From positions 1 through 64,000 of the forward strand of contig CAVTJO010000014.1 of the NCBI GenBank assembly GCA_963734955.1: a DNA stretch of 64,000 nucleotides. The letters run 5' to 3'. Shown here one piece after another: positions 17,845 to 28,768 of the stretch. A program made the position numbers and the translations under genes. Under the pieces are notes generated by a model. That model ran no database searches. It was not told where the DNA came from and worked only from the letters and a program-made list of their open reading frames with translations. The DNA is from UBA11986 sp963734955. GTDB taxonomy: Bacteria; Bacteroidota; Ignavibacteria; UBA10030; UBA6906. Position 1 is the first letter of the stretch. Each line of letters starts with the position of its first letter.

Positions 17845-20800
17845 TTACTTCAGCATCATGAGCTTGCGTACTTCGTTGAACGTCGTCCCGTTCGTTCCCT
17901 TCGCTGACATCTGCAGGAAGTACATACCGCTGGCGACTTGTTGACCAGCGTTGCCCGTGCCATCCCACTCTGCTACGTGGTAGCCGGCAGCCACGTCACT
18001 ATTGACGAGGGTGCGTACCCGTTGGCCCAAGACGTTGTAAATCTCCATCGTGAGCTTGCTGTCCACCGGTAACGCATACTTGATGTTCGTCGTCGGGTTG
18101 AATGGGTTCGGATAGTTCTGCGACAGGGCATATTCCGTTGGCAGCGTCCCGTCACTGACCAGCCGCACCACGAACTTCGTCAGTCCGCTGTTCGTGATCT
18201 TCATGGTCCCTTCGGCTGTCATCTCCTTCGGCGAGAACACCTTCCCGCCAAGTCCATCCGTCATCTCATACGATGCCGTCCCTCCATTGATCTTCCACGT
18301 CACCGTCAACGGGTAGGCATCCGATTGAGTCTGCACGGGAAATTCCACCGGCCCGCTCACCTTCACCGCATGGGTCTGCACCATTGACCCGCCCTGAGCC
18401 GTCTCGAACCGTGCATCAAACGCACCTGCAGGTGGGACAGGCGGCATGTCATACAGAGCAAGCTGGATGGCATTATCCGCAGCTGCGCCGAAGTACAGTG
18501 TCTGTGATCCACCCTTGTTGTCGGTGATCGTCACGCTGTTGAGCTCATCACTAATGCTCTTCCCTGATGCCTGCCCCTTTGCCGGACCAGACAGCGGCGG
18601 ATTGGCCAGAACAAACTTCCCTGTGGCATTCGCCTTCACCCAGTATCCCTTACCCGGCACAAGTTGCGTTACTGGAGAATAACCAGCCGCATAGCCAAAC
18701 CAACTGGACGCCCTCAGACCCAGTGGAATACTGACGATTGTACTGGTATCGACCGGGTTACTGATCGAGCCAACCATATTCCACCCGTTCACCACATTCA
18801 AAGTGTCGCGTGTCAACGGCGCTCCTGTGATTGTGTTGGCCGTCGCCGACGGGAACTTGCCCCAGTATCCCTTACGATTCTCCATTCTGTATCGTTGAGC
18901 ATAGCCCGAGCCGGGAACGAATTCAAATGCGTAGGTAAAGAGTGACGATGGATAGAGCTGTTTCACTGAGTCACCCGGTACCGCACTTGTCACAGGGTTG
19001 GAGATCATGTTCCAGCCCGACGCGATGGTAACGTTGATGTTGACCTGCGAGGGTCCAAGGCTGGCAGTATATATTTGCGTTGCGTCGGTTACAAGTGTAC
19101 CAGCTCCCAAACCCGAGGCAACTACAAGTTTCCAGGTTGTTCCACTATTCACAGTACCTAATGAAGCACCGAGAACCGGGATTGGAACATCGGGTTGTTG
19201 TTCCCAGGTATCCGTGCCTGGCTTATAGACATAAGTCGGATTTGGATTGGCAGGAATCCAATCTGCTGTTGGACTTCCGTTCGCAACTATGATCCCGTCA
19301 GTACCCCACGGTGCACCATCGAATCTGTACATTGTACCCGGAGGATACGTTGCGGCGGTGCCTGAACGATGACCTTTAGTCGTCCCCTTCGTTTTCAGGC
19401 TCAACATGTCAGCAATTCTGCCGTCGTATTCTGAATGAACTGCCTTACTTATTCCCGGATATGGACGCATCATCGTTGTCCAGACAATTACTGTGGGATC
19501 TACACCATCAATTGCCCCAACGTATACATCACTGGAAATTACGGTTGCGTTTGCGCCGGCTGCATACACAAGTTTGTTGCCGGTTATTGAAAATGCGCCG
19601 CCGAATTTTGGTCCTGGCATTGATGTGCCTGACGCCCAGGTATCGGTGGCTACATCATAGACATAGACTGTCGACACAATATTGCTTGATGCATCTACTC
19701 CGCCGGCAAAGTATATCTTATTGTTATAACCTACCGCCTTACCCCAGCCAAGAGCCGCCGGCAATGGAGCAACCGTTGACCACATATCCAAAGCAATGTC
19801 ATATGCGTATACCGTGGACTGATATACACTTGACATATCTGAACCACCGATGGCAAAAACGAAATCACCAACAGCCGCAGTTGCCAAAACTCTTCTGCCC
19901 GCCGGCAAAGAAGCTATTGGAGTCCAGGTATCTGTGGATACGTTGTATTTGTAGCATTCCGTTCCAAGTAGGGAAGTCGTATTGCCACCGATACTATAGA
20001 GATAGCCGTTTACGCCTACACCGCCTCCCAGGTAGGTTGTAGTGGGATAGACACTGCCGACTGCGTATGAACCGGCATAAACACCGACGTTCTTGTTGAG
20101 AGTGTCATTCGAGAAATCACCGTCTGTAGCCAATTGAGTAAATACCCTTACGGCATGTTGACCCAATGTTGCACTCCAGTTGTCAAATGTCACCTGCTGC
20201 GTAGCTCCCGGTGCAAGACTTGTTACTGTCTTGGTGGAAGTGTAACCGCCGGTAATATTCATTTGAACGTTGAATGAGTTGGTTGACGTCCCGAAGTTCT
20301 TGACTGTGGCCAATGGCACAATGGAACCCGGAGTAATGCTGGAAGGAATATCAATTGAGGAGGTTCCAACATCATTCGGAAGGGGTACGGAAATCACGAC
20401 ATCGTCAACATACCAGTTGTCGTACTGGAAGTGATCTCCGTCGATAACCCAGGCGATGTAGGTTGTCGCGCCAACATTGCTTCCTATTGTTGTGTTCACT
20501 GTTGTCGGTCCAACGTTACCATTGCCTGAAATAATGCTGAATGCCTCATCCGTCCAGGTGGTAGCATCTGCACTCGACTGTATTTTAACCGTAAGACCCG
20601 GACCATAATCATCGTAGAAGTGTTTGAATGCTAATCTGAGGCTTGTCATACCTGTTGTATTGATTGGCCCAACAATTAATCGCGTCGCCCCCGTATAGCT
20701 AAACCAAAGTGCATGCATTTCGTTTGGAGTACCACCTGCATTTGCTGTCGTTGATATTGACCAGTCGGCAGCGGACTGCGTCCAACCGCCCGGGAATGTG

Positions 20801-23800
20801 GCACCATCAAAGCTCTGACTATATGGAATAGTAAGAGGATTGATCTGAGTAGTGAAGTTCAGTGGACCTGCCCATGAGCTGTAACTGCCGCCACCGCAAC
20901 TCTGCCGTACATAGACGTCGTATGGAGTATAGGCCGTCAGACCACCAAGCGGATACGGGTTCGTGCTGACACCACTGATGACTGTTCCCGTGCCGGCAGG
21001 ATGACCAACTGTACCATAATCGATGTCAACCGTAGTAGCCCCACTCCAGCCAATATGGGCTGAGGTGTTGGTGATGTTCGTTGCTACTAATCCTATTGGT
21101 GGCGGACACGCCGGCTTGACTTCAATGGAGATGTCGTCAATAAACATATTATTGCCGTACGCACTTATGCCATCGAAAACGACATATTTGTTGCCACTCG
21201 ATCCAGTCGGTACATAGAAGGTATATTGATACCATCCTTCAGATGGCACGGTAGGAGGCAAGGATATGGACCTGTTGACCGTCCCGAGCAACGTTCCACC
21301 AATCGTATCCGGCGTGGCATTGTAGTAGACTTGTACTCTATCGGCGTTCGTAGCGTAACCGGGATCGCGATACATCCAGAAAACAATCTGGTAATTGTCA
21401 TTCGGGAACGCGATTTGCGGTGTAACAAGTACTGCAGAGATGCCCGACGTATAATTGAAAGACGCGTATTCTGCCATTCCCGCGCCGCTATGTGGTGCGC
21501 ATGTTGGATACACGCCTGCAGTAACACGCGCCCACAGGCCTGTGCCGAACACCTGTGTGTTTGCCCAGCAAATTGGCGGGAATGTAGTTGCATCAAAGCT
21601 TTCAGAGAATGGGAACGAAGTTATTAACCCGCATTGTGTCGCTGCGTTCACTGCCACACCGGGTGAATACTGCGAACCGTTGTACGACCAGAGTTTGTAG
21701 TAATACTCTGTTGCGGGTGTTAATCCCATATGGTTGTAGGGAGATACTATCGTGTTGGCAATGAGTGTGCCGCCCGCAAATGGATTGCCCGGAGCCGGGG
21801 GCGGACCGGATGGAACTGTGAACACACCATTCAAGTTAAATACAATCACAACGTTATTATTACTTGCATTTGGTGTGAATGCAACATTTATCTGAGAACT
21901 GCTTATAGCTGTTGCTGAAACTCCTGTTGGATCAAGTACTGAAGGTGGAACGTACACGTATTCATCCGCACCGATGTCCGGAGTAGTCACACTTCTTGCA
22001 TCTCCGTCAATGTCTGTCGGAACTGCAGCAAGATAGAATCCATTGTTACTTACTGTGTTATAGGCGGTGTTGATGTGCAAGTCATTAAGGCCGGCAAAAT
22101 GAGGATCGCCGGAAATGCTGTTCGCATCTTGTGCGGTTGCTGTTTGCCAGGCAGCAAGATTAGGGGCATTAACACCGAGATAACCGAGGTTCGGGCCCGC
22201 TGAGTAGTAATCGTTGTAATTGATATTAGCAAAAACGGCATTTGTGGCATTACAAAGGACTGCATAGCGGTTGGTTCCAACTGCCTGGAACGTTGCAAAT
22301 ATGTTGTCTCTGATATCGAGACTTGCAGCAGTTGTGATACCGGAGCTGATAATCAAGCAAGCAGGAACTCCTGTCCCGGAAGTTTGCTCTGTCGTCAGTC
22401 CAATCGAGTTGAAGTACAGATTGTAACCGCCGCCGCTTAATAAATTGATTCCGTAACCGTTATATGAAGTTGTCGAGGCATTGCCGTAGGCTGCAACATC
22501 CCAGATGAAGTTATCGGATGCTGTAATGTTTGCTGCGGTCAACGTCGAACCAAGCGCAATACCTACGGCGCTATAGCCACCACTGTAGGTGCTCTTGATA
22601 TTGCTGATCTTGTTCTTCTGCAGCGTGACACCGCCGGTTGCGGTGAATACGTAAATTCCAAAATCATCACCATAAGTACTCGTGATCATCCCGGTGATTG
22701 TATTGCTGGCCACCATGATATTCGCGCTGGCGACACCTGAAGTGATTACAATACCTCTTGGTGGAGCGGTTGTTATGTTGATTGGACCGATCGTGTTGTT
22801 TGAGATTGTGGTATTGACCGTCCCGGTTGCCAGCCAGATTCCGGTAATATTGCCGGTGTAGACGGACGCAAAATTGCCAATATTGTTGTTCGTGATTGTT
22901 GCACCGTCAACACCCTGAGCGTAGAGAGCTGTCAAACTGATGGCAGTCGCGCCGGACGAGTTGAGGTCGTTGCCGGTCATGACCAGTCCGTTTCCATTCC
23001 CTGCCGCCACGACGGCGTTGCAATACACGCCGATATAGGCTTCCTGAATACTGTTATTCTGCAGTGTGATATTAGTGAAGTATCCTGCTGTACCGGGAGC
23101 AGCGCCATCGGAAACAATAACAGCAGAACTTGAATTTGCCCCGTTGATAACGATGCAGTTCTTCAGAGATCCACCGGTGATAAGAGATGCCCCTGTGGAA
23201 CCGAATACTACTACCTGCGGAGCAGTTATGCTGGTATTTTGAATGGTCAGGCTTCTGTCTGTTCCGCCTGCATTCGAGCCGTCAATGTTCACATAGCTCG
23301 TGAGGATCTTGAATATCTGCGCGCTTGCAGACACCCCCTGCACCAGTGTTGTGACTCCCGTGTTCGGCTTGATTGTGACTTTGTTGGTCGCCGTGGGAAG
23401 ACTCGCATTGGCAACATTGACAACAATCGGATAGGTCTCTCCGGTGGTGTACGACACATCATTGAGCAGGAAGTTCACCGCGGCACTCACACCGCGCAGA
23501 TTGAGATCCGTAACAGCCGCAGTGATTGTTGCGTAAATGCCGTCGATGTTGGCCGGGTAATCAAGTCCCGGGGTCTCGTTTTTCTTTACAAACAGATCAC
23601 CGCGATATTCCTGCCCGTTTTGCATGGGCACCCAGCTGATTTCCTCGACTTCCATCAGCTGTTTCACCGTGTGCGGCTTGTCCGAAGTGGTCGCGTCCGC
23701 AACGGTTTCCTTGCCTTTTTCCACCTGCTGGGTTTCGGGAACCACAACGTCAACCTCTTTCATCGCCTTGGTGACCACCTTCTTGAAGGTGATGTTCTTG

Positions 23801-24927
23801 CCGGTCAGCTGGTTGAACATCGTCAATCCCACTGTATAATTCCCGGCCAGCGGGACGTCAACAACTCTGTAGCTGTTTGGTGTTGTGGGGTAGGTGGTAA
23901 TATTGTTGACATCGGTTGCCGAGAAGCCTGTGGATGGGTTTGCACCCACCGCACCCAATAGATCCTGCGCCACAACGAAGTACTGCACAACATCACCGAT
24001 GACCAACCCTGTTGTCCCGATCGTGAAGTTGTACGGGCTTGAACCTGAAGTAGTAGCTGCACTCTGCCATGCTCCAGCGTTCACCTTCCAATAGATTCTC
24101 GGAGCAAGGCTGCCGCCTGCAACTCCGTCACCATCTGTTATGACGACGCCGTTGAGATTTCTGTTGCCTGTGCCGGTGGTGTTGAACAACGCTGTGTACG
24201 CAATCGCGGGTGGATAGTTGGGTGGTATAAACGTGTATGTTTGGCCCGATGCGGGATACACAGTCGTAGACAATGCCATTGTCGCTGTGTTAGTGGCACC
24301 AGCAGTCGAAGCAGACCAATCTGTCGTCGTTGTTCTGTTGTTGAAATCGGCGCTTGATGCTCCTCTCAACCCAACTTGCAGCGTAGTTGCAGTTGCATTA
24401 TTCGTCACCGCGCCAAATACAAGTCCCGCTGTATTTGATGTTTCATTCAATCGAATTTGAAAATTGTAATTGTCTCCCGTCCCCGTGGTGCCATATCTCT
24501 TGTAGCCCTTCCACTGAACGATGAACACTTGATTGGGACTTGTACCTTCCGTCTTAGTCATGAGTTCTGACCCTGTTTGGCCCTGCAGGTCATTGTTAAG
24601 TGCGGCAACGACGTTGTTGGAAGTACCCGAGCTTATCGCAGTGTACGAGCTCACGACCGTGGCCCCCAGTGCGAGAAAGCCATTCGTGTTCACGCTTGCC
24701 TGGGTGTAACTCACACCGTTGTACACGAATGTGAACCCCAGGTTAATAGCATTCCAACTCTCGTCATCATTACTGATTGTCCCCCACACCGTTCCGCCAG
24801 TGATCTCAGTATATGTACCTGGGGACTGGGAAAAAGTGTAACCCGAAACCTGCGCACTGCCTATCTGAGGCAGCAGAAGCAGCGTGACGAGTACGAGACC
24901 TACGAGCAATGCTGTGAGGCGTTTCAT
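17845..24927 (-). CDS. Giant T9SS surface protein with beta-helix, cleaved-adhesin-like and Kelch domains
   Basis: 2360 residues; ATG at 24927 preceded by AGGAGG. Signal peptide ends IGSAQ. Residues ~25-235 resemble a choice-of-anchor/lectin-like domain (WNAINLGFTFVYNGV). A charged spacer (KAMKEVDVVVPETQQ) leads to a right-handed beta-helix (~460-1000) with N-rich turns, then FnIII-like segments and two cleaved-adhesin/MAM-like domains (FPFSESFDATTFPPICW; PYSQSFDGATFPGGW). About 1600-1880 is a Kelch propeller with repeated YDxxxDxW motifs (YNVSTDTWTPIASLP, YDVATDTWASGTSMP). The last ~390 residues are the shared cassette with PPVPPAGAFDARF and NYPNPFNPTTNIKYAL, ending VRKLMMLK. Longest intact gene in the window. 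Surface location follows from the sorting domain; the ligand is unknown. Confidence 0.85.
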   Translation of the reverse strand: MKRLTALLVGLVLVTLLLLPQIGSAQVSGYTFSQSPGTYTEITGGTVWGTISNDDESWNAINLGFTFVYNGVSYTQASVNTNGFLALGATVVSSYTAISSGTSNNVVAALNNDLQGQTGSELMTKTEGTSPNQVFIVQWKGYKRYGTTGTGDNYNFQIRLNETSNTAGLVFGAVTNNATATTLQVGLRGASSADFNNRTTTTDWSASTAGATNTATMALSTTVYPASGQTYTFIPPNYPPAIAYTALFNTTGTGNRNLNGVVITDGDGVAGGSLAPRIYWKVNAGAWQSAATTSGSSPYNFTIGTTGLVIGDVVQYFVVAQDLLGAVGANPSTGFSATDVNNITTYPTTPNSYRVVDVPLAGNYTVGLTMFNQLTGKNITFKKVVTKAMKEVDVVVPETQQVEKGKETVADATTSDKPHTVKQLMEVEEISWVPMQNGQEYRGDLFVKKNETPGLDYPANIDGIYATITAAVTDLNLRGVSAAVNFLLNDVSYTTGETYPIVVNVANASLPTATNKVTIKPNTGVTTLVQGVSASAQIFKILTSYVNIDGSNAGGTDRSLTIQNTSITAPQVVVFGSTGASLITGGSLKNCIVINGANSSSAVIVSDGAAPGTAGYFTNITLQNNSIQEAYIGVYCNAVVAAGNGNGLVMTGNDLNSSGATAISLTALYAQGVDGATITNNNIGNFASVYTGNITGIWLATGTVNTTISNNTIGPINITTAPPRGIVITSGVASANIMVASNTITGMITSTYGDDFGIYVFTATGGVTLQKNKISNIKSTYSGGYSAVGIALGSTLTAANITASDNFIWDVAAYGNASTTSYNGYGINLLSGGGYNLYFNSIGLTTEQTSGTGVPACLIISSGITTAASLDIRDNIFATFQAVGTNRYAVLCNATNAVFANINYNDYYSAGPNLGYLGVNAPNLAAWQTATAQDANSISGDPHFAGLNDLHINTAYNTVSNNGFYLAAVPTDIDGDARSVTTPDIGADEYVYVPPSVLDPTGVSATAISSSQINVAFTPNASNNNVVIVFNLNGVFTVPSGPPPAPGNPFAGGTLIANTIVSPYNHMGLTPATEYYYKLWSYNGSQYSPGVAVNAATQCGLITSFPFSESFDATTFPPICWANTQVFGTGLWARVTAGVYPTCAPHSGAGMAEYASFNYTSGISAVLVTPQIAFPNDNYQIVFWMYRDPGYATNADRVQVYYNATPDTIGGTLLGTVNRSISLPPTVPSEGWYQYTFYVPTGSSGNKYVVFDGISAYGNNMFIDDISIEVKPACPPPIGLVATNITNTSAHIGWSGATTVDIDYGTVGHPAGTGTVISGVSTNPYPLGGLTAYTPYDVYVRQSCGGGSYSSWAGPLNFTTQINPLTIPYSQSFDGATFPGGWTQSAADWSISTTANAGGTPNEMHALWFSYTGATRLIVGPINTTGMTSLRLAFKHFYDDYGPGLTVKIQSSADATTWTDEAFSIISGNGNVGPTTVNTTIGSNVGATTYIAWVIDGDHFQYDNWYVDDVVISVPLPNDVGTSSIDIPSSITPGSIVPLATVKNFGTSTNSFNVQMNITGGYTSTKTVTSLAPGATQQVTFDNWSATLGQHAVRVFTQLATDGDFSNDTLNKNVGVYAGSYAVGSVYPTTTYLGGGVGVNGYLYSIGGNTTSLLGTECYKYNVSTDTWTPIASLPAGRRVLATAAVGDFVFAIGGSDMSSVYQSTVYAYDIALDMWSTVAPLPAALGWGKAVGYNNKIYFAGGVDASSNIVSTVYVYDVATDTWASGTSMPGPKFGGAFSITGNKLVYAAGANATVISSDVYVGAIDGVDPTVIVWTTMMRPYPGISKAVHSEYDGRIADMLSLKTKGTTKGHRSGTAATYPPGTMYRFDGAPWGTDGIIVANGSPTADWIPANPNPTYVYKPGTDTWEQQPDVPIPVLGASLGTVNSGTTWKLVVASGLGAGTLVTDATQIYTASLGPSQVNINVTIASGWNMISNPVTSAVPGDSVKQLYPSSLFTYAFEFVPGSGYAQRYRMENRKGYWGKFPSATANTITGAPLTRDTLNVVNGWNMVGSISNPVDTSTIVSIPLGLRASSWFGYAAGYSPVTQLVPGKGYWVKANATGKFVLANPPLSGPAKGQASGKSISDELNSVTITDNKGGSQTLYFGAAADNAIQLALYDMPPVPPAGAFDARFETAQGGSMVQTHAVKVSGPVEFPVQTQSDAYPLTVTWKINGGTASYEMTDGLGGKVFSPKEMTAEGTMKITNSGLTKFVVRLVSDGTLPTEYALSQNYPNPFNPTTNIKYALPVDSKLTMEIYNVLGQRVRTLVNSDVAAGYHVAEWDGTGNAGQQVASGMYFLQMSAKGTNGTTFNEVRKLMMLK

Positions 24928-24998
24928 GACTCCTCCTGTGGGTGGGAAGATGATGGGTGGTTAGTGGAAACATTCATGATAATTTCTCTACGACCAGT

Positions 24999-27650
24999 TC
25001 ATTTCAGGAGAACAATCTTCCGGGTAGCCGCGAAGTTGCCGGCCCGGTCACGCCCGACTGCCGTCATCCGCACAAAATACATCCCGCTTGGCACCGGCGC
25101 GCCCGAATCGTTCTGCCCGTTCCAGCGGACGGTGTATGCACCGACCGGCAGGTCCTGATTCATCAGCGTTTGGATCTCCCGGCCAAGGACGTCGTAGACC
25201 TTGAGCGTTACAAACGCGCCTTCGGAAATCTCAAATGGAATCGCAGTGCTCGGGTTGAACGGGTTTGGATAATTCTGACGCAGCACAAACTCGGACGGTA
25301 TCCGGGCTTCGGGTTCCTCTTCAACGGGAACAACGTTGCTCGTTGTGAATGCCTGGACCTGTGAATAATTGCTTGAACCGGCGGTTCCTTTGGAACGAAC
25401 CCTCCAGAAACAACTCATGCGCGCCGGCAGAAGACCGGGGCAGAACGGGGTTGTTGTCAGCGTGGAGTCATCAAAGAGAATGGACCCCTGCGGAAATGCA
25501 ATATTCGTGGAGACCTGCACTCTGTATGTCAGGGCGCCAGGAGACTCTGTCCAGCTAAAACACGTGTTCCTCGCAAGGCCGGTATCACCGTTCATTGGAT
25601 GGAGCGGCGTCGGGATGGCGGGCGGGAAATTCCCTGTCGTGAACCGTCTGATTGCCGTCCATGGACCATACGTGTTCTCGATGTTGAATGCCCTTAGCCG
25701 CCAGTAGTGCGCACGGCTCGGGAGTACATTCACAATCACAACCGTGTCCACGACCGTCGTGTCCCTGAAGAGAGTCGTCATGAGAGTATCGAGCGCAATC
25801 TGCAACTCGTACCCGGCTGCCAGCGGAGTTCTGTTCCATCGGATCGGAATGGTCACCGGTGCATCAAGAAGGTTGTTGGCGGGCGCAACCTGAACCGGCA
25901 TTCCCGGCGGCTCAAGCATCACCGTAAACATCCGTATCGTGGAAAAATCGCCTGAACCTGAAGCGTTCCTTGCACGAACCCTCCAACGAAGGGCGGTGCC
26001 GAACGGCAGCGGGGGAACGGTTTTCACCGTATCGGTGATTGTGGAGTCATTCACAATCGGGGATGCAAATGTCGGTTCCGTGGCAATTTGCAGGTTGTAC
26101 GATGTTGCTCCCGCAACCTGCCTCCACACAAACGTCGGGGTTGCAGAAAGACGCAGGGCGGAATCCGGTGGCGATACAAGGAATGGTGCAGGTGGCGCCT
26201 GCGTGGTGGTGAAATGGAACCTGGCGGAATACGGTCCTGATCCTCCGGTGTTCTTGCCCCGAACATGCCAATAATGTGTCGTGTTGGAAAGGAGCTGTCC
26301 AATTTGCCGCGAAGTGCCGGTGATCGTTGAATCATCAACAACCACGGTGACAAAGAGCGAATCCAGTGCAACCTGCAGGCGGTACGACGACGCCGTGAGA
26401 GCTGCACTCCATGTCAGCGTCGGGATAAGCGAAACATTGACGGCCCCGTCCGGCGGCGATTGCAACACCGGTGCGGGTGGTGGTGTAAGAAGAGTCGTGA
26501 AGTTCCACGTCGCTGAATATGGACCCGACCCCAGAGTATTCTTTGCCCGGACATGCCAGAAGTACCTTGTGCCGTTCTGCAGTGGACCAACGGTGTCCGA
26601 AGTTGCCGTCAACGTGGAATCATCTACAACAATCCCTGACGCAAAGGTCGAATCGGTTGCCACCTGAAGTCGGTAGGTATCTGCTCCACCCACCGGGTTC
26701 CACTGTAGAGGCAGGGTCGTGGGGGTGTTCGTCTGCCCGTTGGATGGTGAGAGAAGTGTGGGCGCTGGAGGCAACTGCAACTGTGTTGTGAAATGCCACG
26801 TGGGTGAATACGTGGCAAAACCCAGAGCATTTCCCGCGGAAACGCGCCAATAGTATGTTACCGGCGCGCTCAGCCCCGAAACAGGCGACGACGTTCCGGT
26901 GATGGATGAGTCATTGACAACAAACCCTGTTGTGAAGAGTGAATCAGTCGCGACCTGAAGATGGTACAATGTTGCGCCCGCCCTCGCGCTCCAGGTAAGA
27001 GTCAGAGATTGAGGGACGGTGCTGCCATTTGCCGGAGAAACGAGCGAGAGAGCCGGGGCACCGTACAAGTAAACGGCCACTCGATCGAGACCGGTCAGTG
27101 CACCAGTGAGTGAAACAGTTTGCGTCGTGAACATGTTGACATTCAGCAGAATCCCGCCGAATGAATCCTGCATCTTCATGCTGTCACAGAACGCATTCAG
27201 GCCGGTCTCCCAGGAGAAACTCATGGGAGAGGCGCCCACTTGAAACAAGACTTGAAACGTATCGATCTGGGCCCTGCTGACAGAACCCCGGACATCGAAC
27301 CGCATCCCCTGTGTCCAGTCACCGCCGCCCGTGCACCCTCCGGATCCGGATCGAAATTGTCTCGAGCGCATGTCAAAGACGCCGGTCGGCGGCGGGGGTG
27401 GCAATTCGTATTCCTGGAAGGCAACGGTCCGGTAGTAGAACGTGTACGGATCGATGCAATACGTCGCACGCGGATCGCGTCCGATAAACACAGTATCCTG
27501 TCCCGGGACAGGAGTCACGCCATCATAGCCGCGAATGGCAAACGTGAATGATCCCTGGCCCGGAGCTACGCCCGCGCCCAGAAGCGCGAGCGTAGCCACG
27601 ACCAGCAAATTTCTCAGCCGACGATGCACGTCATTTCCTTCCGGCATCAT
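24999..27650 (-). CDS. T9SS protein with six FnIII-like repeats
   Basis: The frame opens with GTG at 27671, but AGAGGAGG sits 10 nt before the ATG at 27650, so I start there (883 residues). The signal sequence is LLVVATLALLGAGVAPGQ. About 25-170 is the PPPPPTGVFDMR version of the family domain. Then six FnIII-like repeats of ~95 residues follow, each with LQVATDS.F and YYWRV/HWHVRAKN-like strands. Such arrays act as spacers or carbohydrate/protein-binding modules. The C-terminus is a T9SS sorting domain (NYPNPFNPSTAIPFEI... KIVLLK); the shared GWNM cassette is absent. It begins 17 nt after the preceding gene's stop, so the two are probably co-transcribed. A 71-bp gap follows. Confidence 0.82.
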   Translation of the reverse strand: MMPEGNDVHRRLRNLLVVATLALLGAGVAPGQGSFTFAIRGYDGVTPVPGQDTVFIGRDPRATYCIDPYTFYYRTVAFQEYELPPPPPTGVFDMRSRQFRSGSGGCTGGGDWTQGMRFDVRGSVSRAQIDTFQVLFQVGASPMSFSWETGLNAFCDSMKMQDSFGGILLNVNMFTTQTVSLTGALTGLDRVAVYLYGAPALSLVSPANGSTVPQSLTLTWSARAGATLYHLQVATDSLFTTGFVVNDSSITGTSSPVSGLSAPVTYYWRVSAGNALGFATYSPTWHFTTQLQLPPAPTLLSPSNGQTNTPTTLPLQWNPVGGADTYRLQVATDSTFASGIVVDDSTLTATSDTVGPLQNGTRYFWHVRAKNTLGSGPYSATWNFTTLLTPPPAPVLQSPPDGAVNVSLIPTLTWSAALTASSYRLQVALDSLFVTVVVDDSTITGTSRQIGQLLSNTTHYWHVRGKNTGGSGPYSARFHFTTTQAPPAPFLVSPPDSALRLSATPTFVWRQVAGATSYNLQIATEPTFASPIVNDSTITDTVKTVPPLPFGTALRWRVRARNASGSGDFSTIRMFTVMLEPPGMPVQVAPANNLLDAPVTIPIRWNRTPLAAGYELQIALDTLMTTLFRDTTVVDTVVIVNVLPSRAHYWRLRAFNIENTYGPWTAIRRFTTGNFPPAIPTPLHPMNGDTGLARNTCFSWTESPGALTYRVQVSTNIAFPQGSILFDDSTLTTTPFCPGLLPARMSCFWRVRSKGTAGSSNYSQVQAFTTSNVVPVEEEPEARIPSEFVLRQNYPNPFNPSTAIPFEISEGAFVTLKVYDVLGREIQTLMNQDLPVGAYTVRWNGQNDSGAPVPSGMYFVRMTAVGRDRAGNFAATRKIVLLK

Positions 27651-27667
27651 AAAGAAAGAGCCTCCTC

Positions 27668-28561
27668 TCACTTCATGAGAAGCAACTTTCGAATTGCGGA
27701 GAACGCGAAGCCGTTGTCAGCCCGTGCGTTCATGCGGATAAAGTAGATACCGCTTGCAGCGCTTGTGCCTGTACTGTTTGTCCCGTTCCATGTCACGGTG
27801 TAATACCCCGCCGACATGACGCCTGAGGCGAGCGTGCTGACCTTCCTTCCCAGTACATCATAAATCGCAATGTCTGTCTCCGCAGCCCGCTCCAGCGCAA
27901 ACTTGATCGTCGTCGTGGGGTTGAATGGATTCGGATAGTTCTGCTCCAGTGCGAACGTCTGTGGAATACCTTCCGTGATTGGCTCAACTCCCGTCAGCCT
28001 CTGCCCATACCGGATCATCAACAACTGCGTGATCGCCGACAGGTTCACCACCAGCGAGTCCTGCACCGTCATCCGCGTTCGCGGCACAATCACTCCTCCA
28101 AACTCATCCACCAGCACACAACTGTCACAAATCCCCTGCACCTCCGTCCTGATCCACTTGAACGTCACCGGATAGCCCGGCGGCTCATTCGGCTGAAATT
28201 TCACCCGGTGCGTGTCTATCGTCGCCACTGCCACACGACGCCGGAAGTCCAGCTTCACTCCCTGCCCCAACCCTGCCGGTGGTTCCTGCCCCTCATGTCC
28301 TGGAGGGTTCATCCACCGCGCTTCCCACACACCTTGCGGTGGAAATGGCGGAAACTCCACCTCACACAACGACGGGTCCAGTCCCACCGTTGCACTATCA
28401 TCATAACCGAACAAAAGTGTGTCTCGTCCCGTCCCACCATCGAGCGCAATCAAGCGTGCCCGGTGTGTCGGTAACGTGCACTGTGCCTGGGTGGTCTCCA
28501 TGGCTATACTTACAATTACGAGCAGGCCGATGACTCGAGCCGCACTGAACAAGTGTCGCAT
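27668..28561 (-). CDS. Small T9SS sorting-domain protein, copy A
   Basis: 297 residues from the ATG at 28561 (MRHLFSAARV), preceded by GAGGAG; a 33-codon upstream extension lacks a signal peptide and is rejected. Signal peptide ends TTQAQ. Residues ~30-130 are the family domain (LLFGYDDSATVGLDPS, PPFPPQGVWEARW), followed by a beta-rich segment and a T9SS sorting domain (NYPNPFNPTTTIKFAL... RKLLLMK). It is therefore almost the minimal unit of PPxPPxG domain plus sorting domain. Copy B at 47173..48066 is 98.9% identical. The stop overlaps the Shine-Dalgarno region of the next gene. Molecular function is unknown. Confidence 0.85.
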   Translation of the reverse strand: MRHLFSAARVIGLLVIVSIAMETTQAQCTLPTHRARLIALDGGTGRDTLLFGYDDSATVGLDPSLCEVEFPPFPPQGVWEARWMNPPGHEGQEPPAGLGQGVKLDFRRRVAVATIDTHRVKFQPNEPPGYPVTFKWIRTEVQGICDSCVLVDEFGGVIVPRTRMTVQDSLVVNLSAITQLLMIRYGQRLTGVEPITEGIPQTFALEQNYPNPFNPTTTIKFALERAAETDIAIYDVLGRKVSTLASGVMSAGYYTVTWNGTNSTGTSAASGIYFIRMNARADNGFAFSAIRKLLLMK

Positions 28562-28626
28562 TGATGTACTCCTCGTTGATGATTGTATGGGGGATTTGTC
28601 CCTAGCCGGTCCGTTCCCCTGTCGCT

Positions 28627-28681
28627 CCAGACCACCTGACTGCGCAGGGACATCATTCAAGTTCTGCAGTCAGGCGTCTGG
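28627..28681. repeat. Long imperfect inverted repeat between 28561 and 28769
   Basis: CCAGAC-cA-CCTGACTGC at 28627 faces GCAGTCAGG-cG-TCTGG ending at 28681, giving a stem of about 15 pairs around a ~20-nt loop. It lies in the 206-bp gap after the 28769 gene; it may be a transcript-end structure. No gene is seen in the gap. Confidence 0.5.
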
Positions 28682-28768
28682 GGCAACTCTCCCCTCTCCT
28701 GCTAAGGTAGAGAGAGAAGCTCTTCTGCTCTGTCAACTCCGCTTACTCGACAATACAACCGTACTCCT